The notes under the pieces were generated by a model that was given only the letters and a program-made list of their open reading frames with translations, was not told where the DNA came from and searched no databases. DNA of 64,000 nt from Floccularia luteovirens (taxonomy: Eukaryota; Basidiomycota; Agaricomycetes; Agaricales; Squamanitaceae). Position 1 is the first letter of the stretch. Every line of letters begins with the position of its first letter. The stretch covers positions 2,542,001 to 2,606,000 of the forward strand of contig VSJF01000001.1 in assembly GCA_009739215.1 (NCBI GenBank), read 5' to 3'. Below, piece after piece: positions 12,521-22,224 of this stretch. A program made the position numbers and the translations under genes.

Positions 12521-12854
12521 ACTATAAGGATGTAATGGCAATATACATGCACAATAATAAGAAAAAGAGAGCAAAGAAAGGCTGAGAGTATGTAGTTGAA
12601 GGGAGTGATGGAAACGTGGATGGGACTAAGTCCAGTACTGACAATGACACCACGTTCACTACATCACGTGAACTATCTATTTATCACATCAACGCTCAGA
12701 CTATTATCTTCTATCTCTGCAAGTGTATCGTTTCATCCTTGCCCAGATTTCGTCAAAGCACCCAGGTCCGGCCATTCCCAAATCGACCGGCATGATCATA
12801 ATGCATGGTGGCTGAGCACCATTATGTAGCCAGGAAAGCTCTGCATACCACCTG
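12521..12854. promoter_or_regulatory. NVJ2 promoter region with a CACGTG box
   Basis: Spacer between the NVJ2 start codon and the stop codon of the upstream minus-strand gene. It contains TCACGTGA at 12664-12671, an E-box core of the type bound by Cbf1/bHLH factors and also seen in front of SLY1 and the Roadblock gene in this window. Its role is inferred only. Confidence 0.4.
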
Positions 12855-13818
12855 CTATGTTATAGCACGAGCAATAGTCGAAGCGGAACGACACGTCCTT
12901 TTTCTCGTAGGCTGTATTCTCGAGAACAGCCCCATATCTGCCTGTTCCTCTAATGTAGGAACCAAAGCAACCCAGTGTCCTTCTTTCCATTTCCATTTTT
13001 GAAGCATGGGAATAGTGCCACGGTTTAAAGACATCGGAGGATATACGTTATTGTAAGCCATATGCGAAGGAACGATAAGAAGTTTCCCGAAATCGCTGTT
13101 CTGGTAAGGAACACGACACGACTGCTCGCAAGCCTGCGGCTGACAAGGAGTGATAATAATAAGAGGGACTGAAGGATGGCTGCTAGGAATGATGATCGGC
13201 TCATCACCCTGTTTCAAGTTGTAAGATGTGGTTAGTGGCATTCTTTGAATTACGAAAAAGAAAAAAAAATCAACGTACGGAAACAGATGATCGCCGTCGT
13301 TTTCGATGCGAACGTTCCCCAATTGTACATGACTCGACTGAATTCGTGCTTACTGCATCCTGCCGGCATTGCTCAGTGAATGAAGAATGTGTTTCAACCA
13401 AAATAGTAGATCTGTGAGAGCTCTGTTGGAAAGTAACAAAATGCATGAGCCTAGTGCCAAATATCATTAATAATGTTAGAGGCACGCACGATGGTTTTGT
13501 CGGTTTCATTGTCTCCCTCAAGGTCTGAGAGAATCTGGGCAACATGTTCAAAATCATTGTAGAGCATAGTATGAATGTTCTTGTAGACAGGGGCAATAGT
13601 ACGTCCACAGACACCAGATAGGTAGTCCCATGTATTGTCCGGCGCGCATGTCCTTAGATTGAAGTCGACCACCTAAACCATCGTTAGGCACGAGACCATC
13701 GCATTTTTAAAATACACACCAGGGAATGACCTTGCTCCGGAAGAGATCCTGAACTATGAGAAGTCTCGACGTGTACATCCAACATGCGTGCTGCGCCCAT
13801 GGCCATCCTAGCCAACAT
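12855..13818 (-). CDS. Hypothetical protein, about 270 residues
   Basis: No family recognised. A spliced model starts at ATG 13818 (MLARMAMGAARMLDVHVE). An intron with GTGTGT donor joins to VVDFNLRTCAPDNTWDYL and the block YNDFEHVAQILSDLEGDNET. A second intron (donor near GTGCGTGCC, acceptor CAACAG) leads to a basic stretch (HRKRRRSSVS). A third, with a good CTAAC branch point, leads to GDEPIIIPSSHPSVPLIII and the C-terminal block MLQKWKWKEGHWVALVPTL. The model is supported by consistent splice signals and by continuous open frames of non-repetitive, protein-like composition. The middle exon borders are the weakest part. No signal peptide or membrane segment is evident. Confidence 0.5.
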
Positions 13819-15121
13819 GATGGAGACACGAGCCAGTCGACGGTTACAGTGTTGCTAGTTAGGGTTGGGTAATAACAGAATTAAGTGTGTAATAAAAGTG
13901 AGGGTAAATTGATAGTGGGGGTTTCGGAGAAGATGGAAGGAAACATATGCAGGCAAGGTGGAAAAGAAGAGACCAAGTACTAATTTTCAATCCAACCGGC
14001 AATATACGTGACCGGATCCATGCTTGTTCATTTTAGTCTCAACCCAGGCGCGGACTCAGTGACATGCTTATTCTTGACTTGATCTCTACTGCTTTTTCAG
14101 CGCTTCATAGCATACACACCAGAGAACTTATCATCAACAAATTATCTTCGAATTGTGTTGTGAATTGTACACATCCAGAGATCTGGTACGATATTTAACT
14201 TATGAATGATGAATGTCCAGTTAAGGACCACCCCCTACAGAAGCGGTCATAACTCCCACCTAGTTCTACCCATCATTCAGCTGTCATCTAATGACAGTCT
14301 CAGCCACCCCTGGTTCATAGAAGTAATTCTTCTGCTCATCAGATCCAGGATGATTTCATCGCAGCAGCAGATAATGCCACTCTTCTCAGCTGGGGCTTGT
14401 CTACTCAATCTCGGCATACGGAGTCAGCAAGGGGTTGGCATACTTCCTTACCCACATGTCAGCGCCGCTGAAGGAGAAGAAGAAAAATTTCGACCTCGGG
14501 TGCAGATTCACATGATAGCACTTACTCAATAGAATGTGAGAAGTCTCTGCACATGGGAATCACCGTCTCATCTCCAGCAGAAACAAAGAAAAACATACCC
14601 AGATATGTCGCCCTTTCCCACACAGCGTATGGTCAAACACATGTTGACATAAATGCATGGCATTAACACTTTTGTTGAAATGTCAGAGCCAAGCCAAGTA
14701 TTGCTTGTATTCTGCTTCAATTTACTAGCCGGACCAGGAAGTTGTTCGATTTCAGATGTATATCAAAGAAAACCCGAGGAGTTTATAAATATCCAGCTCA
14801 CCGTAATCTCATAGTCTCACAAGGGTTCAATTCCAACGCGCATGAAGGAGCTTGATACAACCTAGGGTCATATAATTACGAGGCGGAACTGAGTGGTGGC
14901 GTGTTTATCGAATATATGTTTGAGAGGTATGACAAGGGTAGGTATATACTAGCGTATGTTATCTATAAGTAATGGTTCTGCAGGGATGTTGTCTATGCTA
15001 TGTTAGAATTAATGAATGAAAACAAGTTTGCACGACAAATAAAGCATAAAACTACATTACTGAAGTTCTGTAATGTCGATTCTTAGACACCCCAAGGAAT
15101 GGAGGTGACCTGTGGCAAATT
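13819..15121. other. 1.3-kb intergenic region, no gene seen
   Basis: Lies upstream of the minus-strand orphan and downstream of the prenyl synthase gene. A plus-strand open frame at 14206-14532 has no recognisable motif, no splice partners and unremarkable composition, and I read it as chance. I see no RNA gene or repeat. Confidence 0.45.
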
Positions 15122-16603
15122 TTACCACGTACGCTTTACCACATTGTCAGTCAATATATGTAGCGCAAGTTTTGAGTCGCTATCCGGTAGCAACTCCAGG
15201 ACGTCTCTAGCTTTGCCTGCGTAAGCTTCTGCAAGAAGCTGTGTACGTTCTATACCCGACGATCTACGAACGTAGTCCACAGCCTGCAAAGATCACATCA
15301 CAATTATTTTTAGACATGTCCCTCAAGAGTAACTCACCTGTTCAATATCGCCTTGGTTGGAAAAGCTTCTTTGAACAAGCGTATCTAGTTCTGGATATTC
15401 TTCACACGCGTATAATGCTGGACCGGTGGCAAGACCAGGAGTAAGATCGGACAAGCCATTCCGATAAGTATCTGCGTCTTCCGAAAGCTGTGCACTTTGT
15501 GAATTTCTGGAAAGCTTCATATCAAAAAGAGATATGCCAACCTGATATGCGATACCTAGATTCCGTCCATATAGATAAGCAATCTCCTTCCACATTCCTA
15601 CTTTGCCACCCCCAAGAATTACAGCAGACCTAGCACTTTTGGCCATTAAACTCGCCGTTTTAAGATATGTTTTCCGATGATACAGCTCCCAAGCAGCTTC
15701 TAGACTCGGTAATTCCTGTGAAGCTCTTAATTCTGGATCTTGGACTTTGTCTATGGTCACCATTTCCCCTTCCACGCGATTTGCAATAACACTGGAAATC
15801 AATTCAACTACCTCACTATCCCCCAGCCGAGAAAGTGCTGTGCTAGCACGACCGAGGAGAAAGTCTCCTCCGAGAATTGAAAGCTTATTGTCTAATCCAT
15901 TAGATACCACATTTTGACTGGCAGTTTCCGTCTCTTGTGTGATTCCTTCATGGAGTAGGGATGCGACATATATCATTTCTGTGATTTGCGCTAAACGTAT
16001 CTGGGTTGGAAGAAGGAACGGTGGCGATACCAGGCAGGGTAGGACTTGGGAGCCTAACGCTTCTGGTGGAGGGGGTAACAGAGGTTGCTGAAGTGTAGGA
16101 CGTCGAAGCGAAAATACAGATGAAAATGAAGCGGTGTCGTCTGGCATACTAGGGTTATAATCGTTAAGCACGTCAGATTTCTGTAGTGCTCGGTCCATCT
16201 CTTCCGACCGCCCTTCCAAACGTTCTTTTTCTGCAGTCCACCGCTTCAGTTCCCAGTTGGTTCCCAAACCATTCGTTGCTCGCGCAAACAGAAGCACGAG
16301 TAAAGATCGAAGCTGGTTCGAAGGGTTCAAGAAATAATATTCAGCCATGTCGGATAAACTTGGATGTGCAGAACCCAAGAGTGTCATTAAATTTTCCTGA
16401 AGACGCGACAACTCTGGAGCAACAAGAGTAAAAGGACTCGGCTGGGGGATGTTTTCATGTTGGACTGTGGTGCGTTCAGTCTTCAGTTTAGTGTGGTCGA
16501 CTTTCTGCGCGAGAAAACCGAGCTTGCGAGCATTTGAGGGCGTGACAGTGAGTGTATGGCGTTGAAAGGAATGACAGATATGCGACGCGTTAAACGATCG
16601 CAT
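15122..16603 (-). CDS. DLP1: Polyprenyl diphosphate synthase non-catalytic subunit (PDSS2/Dlp1-like)
   Basis: Member of the trans-polyprenyl diphosphate synthase fold that makes the isoprenoid tail of ubiquinone in mitochondria. The fold is shown by NPSNQLRSLLVLLFARA, LAQITEMIYVASLLHEG, LSILGGDFLLGRASTALSRL and YLKTASLMAKSARSAVILGG. Both Asp-rich metal-binding motifs of catalytic subunits are lost: the first reads LLHEGITQETE where LLHDDxxD is expected, and the second reads SLFDMKLS where DDxxDF is expected. That pattern fits the regulatory partner (fission yeast Dlp1, human PDSS2), which pairs with a Coq1/Dps1-type catalytic subunit that must be encoded elsewhere. The N-terminus (MRSFNASHICHSFQRHTL) is basic and hydroxylated, as expected for a mitochondrial presequence. 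One 3' intron (donor GTGAGTTAC, acceptor TTTGCAG near 15283) leads to a short last exon ending VVKRTW. Length is about 475 residues. Confidence 0.85.
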
Positions 16604-16941
16604 AATTGACGAACACCCTTATACGGCCCCCAAACGAATAGTCGTAGGGAAAGTCAGGATGCAATAAGCTCAAGAACGTTGTCAACCGTGTCTGCACAGC
16701 CAGACGCCAGATCAAGAAATGACGACTATATGACATGATGATGCGAGAATTCCCGCGCACATACACGAAATGCCAACATTAGGAAAATCTTTGTTGCTGG
16801 AAACTACGTATATACAAATGGAATATAGAAGGTCTAATCTCTAGGTAATAAATTAGATATTTGCAAAAGTGGTCCCATAGTAATGTCGAAAGGTATAAGT
16901 TATGTTAGCTAGTCAATAATCCTTTGTATATTCATACTAAG

Positions 16942-17516
16942 TCACGTTCGAATAGCGGCTGGTGAAACTGTCGCGGACGCAGGTAGTTCAGTTTTTGGTA
17001 TAGCCAAGTACTCGCGAAATTTGCCCATTGGTTTTGCAAGATGTAGAGCAAGTGCTTTCCCCTTCAAAATTCTGTTAATTTCATCCAACGACCAAAATTC
17101 GTGACAAGATACCTTGGCTTCAAGCTCATCCCAGTCCACAGAACTATTAGAATTCAAAGCAAGGAGCATTAGAGGTTCCTGAGTTTCTGCAGAATCTTGT
17201 TCGGGAACCACTAGTCTCTCATCCACAGGAAACACGACGATACGTCCAAACTTCCTGGATGAATTAGTCCACAACTAAAGAGTTATGATGAATATAGATT
17301 TACCTCACTGTCAACCATACCAACAGCCTGATCTTTTGTCTCCTGCCAAACCTCCCCTGCTAGGCCAACGAGTAATCTAACTTCATCCTTGGGTCGTAAT
17401 GGGTCACAAGCCACTGAGAGTAGCTCTCCTGTTGTTGTCAAAAGACAGGCTGTATGAAGATGTGGTAGGGAGAGTACTTGAGAGAGAAGATTGTGCAAAG
17501 TTGATAACATTAGCAT
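16942..17516 (-). CDS. Roadblock/LC7-fold protein, LAMTOR2-like
   Basis: Small protein with features of the Roadblock/LC7 fold used in Ragulator/EGO complexes on lysosome or vacuole membranes. From the start at 17516 it reads MLMLSTLHNLLSQVLSLPHL, then CLLTTTGELLSVACD, an acidic turn and a helix ending LVGLAGEVWQE. This follows the LAMTOR2 order of helix, strand (LL...G.LL), then helix with a Trp. After the intron come GRIVVFPVDE and LMLLALNSN, matching the later strands. The ATG at 17597 in the same frame is less likely, because it would include the ATCACGTGAT promoter palindrome (17575-17584) in the coding sequence. The only intron that keeps the frame is 17275-17303, just 29 nt, with GTAAAT donor and TTTAG acceptor. 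The C-terminal extension of about 60 residues is not part of the core fold. The subfamily assignment is tentative. Confidence 0.6.
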
Positions 17517-17574
17517 CTTGAATTTGCGTGCAAAGGGAGAGCTTACTCCAAGTCGACGACAGAATACATATCCG

Positions 17575-17584
17575 ATCACGTGAT
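17575..17584. promoter_or_regulatory. ATCACGTGAT palindrome upstream of the Roadblock gene
   Basis: Perfect 10-bp palindrome with an E-box core, 58 bp from the ATG at 17516. The same 10-mer lies 58 bp upstream of the SLY1 ATG. Likely a bHLH (Cbf1-type) site; this is inferred from the core sequence alone. Confidence 0.5.
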
Positions 17585-17797
17585 GATAATTAACCATAAG
17601 TAATTCCCGAAAATCAAAACTAACAACTCTAGCAAAGCCTTTATGTAGTATATAAGCACAAGTAACATAAGTACAAGGATATTTTAGAACCCAAGTTCAT
17701 TTTTTTCACAAAAAAGCGTTAGAATAATGATAAAACTAATGGCTCAAACAGAAAAAGCAGACATAACAAGAAAGAAACTAAGTGGGTAACAATATTT

Positions 17798-20608
17798 TTA
17801 TTTCCCACTTGCCTGTGTTTGCTGGTTTCACCAAATATCAGCTGTGCAATGGTGTATAGTTTTTTTTTACTCACCAAGTAGGACATTAGCTGCTGGTATT
17901 GTAGGTTAGCCGGAGCTGGACCAGGTTGGGGCGGTGGTGGCGGACTCATCATTCCTGGAGGAGGCATACTGTATTGTCCAGCGGCGGGAGGTCGGTTTTG
18001 TTGTTGTGCAGATTGCAATAATGCAAGGATATTCGGTGGTAAGCCACCCAGAGCAGGATTCCCTGCAGGGGGGGCACCTGGCTGCGGCGTCGTGGTTGTT
18101 GGCGGAATATTTCCGTAGGCATTACTTGGAGGTAATGCCCCATATGGCATCGAAGCTGGAGGTGCGTAGTAGTTGTTTGTATTCGCAGGTGGTTGTAGAG
18201 GAGGCATAGCACCTGAGCCAGGCAGAATCGGCGGGGGTCCATTAGCATGGGTTGTAGCTCCGTTTTGGGGCTGTTTCAGAGCAGCTAGGAGCTTTTGCAG
18301 AAGTAATGAATATGTGTATATTTCTGACTCAGAGGAACACGTACTTGTTGGACTTTACGAGCTTGTTCGAGGCGGTCATCTACAGGCTGTTGGAATTTGA
18401 TTTAAGATCAATTTATTGAATTCTGCGACAAACTTACGGCGGCAGCAGGAGCTGGAGGAGCTGGAGGTTGAATTCCATAACTTGGGTTTGAATAATTGTT
18501 TGATCCATTGCGATAATCTGATGAAGGTCCCCCATACCCTCCACGATCGCTCTCAAACCTGTTATTGTACCCACCACCCCTCCCACCACGACCAAACCCG
18601 TGGTCATCTTCATACCGACCTCGTCCCCTAGGTTCTCGGTCCGGACGCCCATAATCACTCCCTCCGCGGCGGTCATCATATTCGTCATGTCCCATACCAC
18701 GTCCCCTACCCCGTCCCCTACCCCTTCCTCTTCCGCCTCTGCCACCGCGGAATCCTTCATCAAATTCGCGTGAGCCATCGCTATCATGACAGTCAGGATT
18801 CTGCATAGTGAGTTATAAATAAGCAAACTTGTTTACTCACCGCGGCCCATTGTTTCCTTCGGTATTATCCCAGGCAAATACTATATCCATTACACCATCT
18901 TGAAGACCTTGATGACGCAAACGATCAAAAGCTTCGTCACAAGCCTGAAAAAATGCAAGTTAAATTAAGTCGTCAAGTTGATGAATTAGACGTGCTCTTG
19001 TATCGTAAAACTCTACATATCGTGAGCTGTAAGGAAGATTAGCGATATAATCCACATCATTGAATATTGCATCCTTACTCTGGGCGGTCCCCAAAAGGCT
19101 TGATAGCCTTAACGTCACCAAACTGTTGAAACTTACGCCGGACTTCTCCGTCGTCAATAGGTTGGCCGGATGATGAATTCCTCAAGGTAACTTGTAGCAT
19201 TCCTTGGAATTGCTGGACGGATGTGAGAATCGTCAAATCAATTGATTAACCAAAGAATTTACATACTTGATTTCTTTCGCGGTCATTGCCTTTCTGATCA
19301 TCACGTGGGAGGGAATAATGGACATCAATCTGACAAAAGAGGAGAACAATGGAGATCAGACAAGCTATGAAATTATAAAAAGCTACCGTCTTACAGGACG
19401 TCCACTTATTTCTGAGCCTTGTAATCTCTCCCGTGCTCTTTCTGCGGCGCGTAGGTCAAACTGGTGAATGAAAGTATGGTTAACATATGTTGCCCTCATG
19501 GGTGTTCTTTGCTGAAAGAACTCACGTAGGTAACAAACACCATACCGCGCGTTGCAATGAGGTCAAAGAATGTTTTGATTTCACCGTGTTCTTCGAATTG
19601 ACGTCGGACATCATCACTGTTCGTTTCATACTAATCATACAGATTCAGTTAGCAGACAGTTGGGTGAAAAGAGCAGAACCGAGTATATCTCTTCAACTCA
19701 TGAAATTACTGAAAAACTCGCCTTGATATTGCGGATGAACAGTGTACGACAGGGACGTTCACGTTGAATTCGCTCTTCAATTATAGAATCGTGAACTTTA
19801 TCATCCCTTTCTTTGCGAACTGGACGACGTGGACCACGACCAAACTCGTCTTCATCGAAAGATGTACCGGGACCGTCTAACACAGAACGAATAATGCAAG
19901 TGAGAATTTGTCACACCATGCACATACAAAGAAGACCAAGTAAGACAAGACGTAGCATATGATAATGTTGCACGCGGACAGAGGCAATGTGCTGGGAGAT
20001 TTCAACAAGTATGTCTCAACGTATCTGACGGTGAACGTTCCACCGAGTGATGGCAATTAACACTCCAGGATGTTAAGACTTTTTGGGTTAAAAAATTCAC
20101 CACTCTGCTTTCGCTAGGGATAGCTTAAGCTGGATGAGTAGTTGCCGTATAAAATTGCTTGCCACTTTCCGCGTGCCTCAACTCGCAATTTAATATCGTG
20201 AAAATGATCTCCCATCCTTTACGACATCCAATGTTCAGTCTCAACTTTAAGCGTACCTTCAAATTTAGAAAAACCTTGCTCGTAGCCTGCTGACGAATGC
20301 ACTGAATCGAACTGACCACCGCCAAAATTGCTGTTATGGTAATATGGATTTTGAGAGACACCCTGGGATTCATAGTCAATGTATGCGTCTTCTTGGGGCT
20401 GGTTTTGATCATATGATCCGTGATTGTTCACTTGTGCGTCATAACTTCCATAATTTCCCCGACCACGCCCGAACCCCCGGCCACGAAACGGGGCACCCCC
20501 CCTATCTTGAAAACGATGTGAACGATCGGGACCTCCACCAGATGGAGAGCCACCTCGCCTGCTGGGTCCATTGTCGAAGCTTCCACCATAGGGGTGATGA
20601 CGATTCAT
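17798..20608 (-). CDS. Mei2-like RNA-binding protein with two RRMs, RGG and Pro/Gln-rich tail
   Basis: Predicted post-transcriptional regulator. After a Gly/Arg-rich N-terminus (MNRHHPYGGSFDNG) the first RRM has RNP2 CRTLFIRNIK and RNP1-like RGMVFVTYFD, followed by LRAAERARERLQG and PIDVHYSLPRDDQ. The second RRM begins GMLQVTLRNSSSG and contains SRYVEFYDTRACDEAFDRL. This tandem order and the wording resemble RRM1-RRM2 of plant and fungal Mei2-like proteins. The diagnostic third, C-terminal Mei2 RRM is absent. Instead there is an RGG block (GGRGGRGRGRGRGRG), a helix (DDRLEQARKVQQLLAALK) and a Pro/Gln/Asn-rich tail ending in YQQLMSYLASGK after the last intron. About nine introns. Two of them, 19631-19721 (donor GCGAGT) and 18945-18995 (donor GCACGT), are GC-AG, required by the conserved RRM text. 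It diverges from the Rab5 gene across 333 bp. Confidence 0.85.
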
Positions 20609-20941
20609 TTCTCTTACGAGGTTCTGATTTTAAGTGAATATGTGTCTCAGTGACGTGGCTGAACAGAAGGATGGCGGTAGGAAAACGATGATAGAAATAG
20701 TTTGCAAGAAAAATACGATGAGGCTGATAGTGAGTGGCTCAAAACTCAGACTCAGTGCGACGGGTAAAGTAGAATCGATAAGAGCAGTTGAAAATGATGG
20801 CGGTCAAAAGAGAAGAGTGGCTGTGGAAAATCCATGGCTGAAAAACTCTTTCGGAAAAAGCCGCATGTAGACAACGTTACACCATCACACTCCCCCTGCC
20901 TTTTCTACATTCCATACTCACCGCAGTTTTACCTGGCTACA
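20609..20941. promoter_or_regulatory. Divergent promoter of the RRM gene and VPS21
   Basis: 333-bp spacer between two start codons pointing away from each other. A pyrimidine-rich stretch (about 20885-20915) precedes the VPS21 ATG, typical of fungal transcription start regions. No TATA box stands out. Confidence 0.4.
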
Positions 20942-21958
20942 ATGTCCAAACAATTTCAGTTCAAGCTTGTGCTCTTAGGTATGTCCTGCTCATCACTTTG
21001 CATACCCATCGTAATCTCTTATACTGCTTGACAAGGCGAGTCTGCAGTTGGCAAGTCCAGGTATGATACCACCTCGTGCTCAGCAAAGGTCGCTATCTTA
21101 TACATGCTAGTTTGGTTCTGCGCTTCGTGAAGGACCAGTTCGATGATTATAGAGAGAGTACTATCGGGGGTATGTACTATACTCACTAGCTTTGGCCCAG
21201 ACACCTCATTGATCACCTTCAACAGCTGCGTTTTTGACTCAGACCGTCACTCTCGATGATCAGACAACAGTAAAATTCGAAATTTGGTGAGTGGGCCTGC
21301 TTGACAAGCTTGTGTCAGTCTTACATATCATCTGGTAATAGGGATACAGCTGGCCAGGAACGATATAAGGTAGATTTCTCTTCCATTATCCGGTCTACCA
21401 CTGATAATCCCTACTAACTAATCCTACAGTCCCTTGTATGTCATTCACTTGGCTCTCAAATACTATACCAGCGCTAATTATTGCATAAAAAGGCTCCAAT
21501 GTACTATCGCAATGCAAACTGTGCAGTTGTTGTATATGACATCACACAGACTGCATCTCTGGAGAAGGCACGAACGTGGATTAAGGAGTTGCAAAGACAA
21601 GCAGATCCATCAATAGTCATTGCTCTTTGCGGGAACAAATCTGATCTGGCCGCTCGCCGTCAAGTAACAGAAGAGGAGGCGAAAAAATATGCGGAAGAAG
21701 AAGGTTTAATGTGGGCAGAGACCAGTGCTAAGACAGGTGAAGGGGTATCGGACATTTTTACAGCTATCGGTGAGCTTGCTTGAGGCCAGAATAATCATGA
21801 CGGAGCTGATGTGTCTCTTAGCCAAGAAACTACCGTTGTCCGCTCCACCCTCAGCCAGGCCCGGAGTTGCGGGAAGGAGTGGAGCCACTGCCAGAACAGG
21901 CATCGACCTCAACAAGCAAGCAGCTTCACAAGGACAGACAGATTCTTGCAATTGCTGA
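20942..21958 (+). CDS. VPS21: Rab5-family small GTPase (Vps21/Ypt5)
   Basis: Rab GTPase of early endosomes controlling fusion and sorting. All G-box motifs are present after splicing: P-loop GESAVGKSS, switch I ESTIGAAFLTQTV (the Rab5 signature), switch II WDTAGQERYKSLAPMYYR, then GNKSDL and ETSAKTG. The C-terminus ends in Cys-Asn-Cys, the prenylation site added by geranylgeranyl transferase II. The gene is cut into eight exons by short introns. One exon, 21430-21435, is only 6 nt long (TCC CTT, Ser-Leu) and is required to restore the invariant KSLAP sequence; the introns on both sides have good GTA donors and AG acceptors. Length of about 210 residues is normal for the family. It is transcribed away from the Mei2-like gene and converges with the RasGEF gene 266 bp downstream. 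Confidence 0.96.
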
Positions 21959-22224
21959 AGTGCATTTATTCCCGCCTGTACTGGCCTCTGCATATGCAAC
22001 GTTCTCAACTTACATATTTGCTTACTTTGTACCTTACTAGTCAATTGTTTCGTTTCTCTTGGCTTCTACAGACCTATGGGATATATAATTTGATGCAGTT
22101 TTATCAAACAGATTTGATACAGAAATCCAACAAGTAGAGAGGTCGTACATCCAATTAGAAAACAAAAGGAATAATCGATAGCATGAAAGTAGGAAAGGAG
22201 CGAATTGGGTTGATGGAGCGATTG

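Noticed and set aside
14206..14532. 108-codon frame in the spacer after 13.8 kb
   Set aside because: No recognisable domain, no splice partners, no promoter features.
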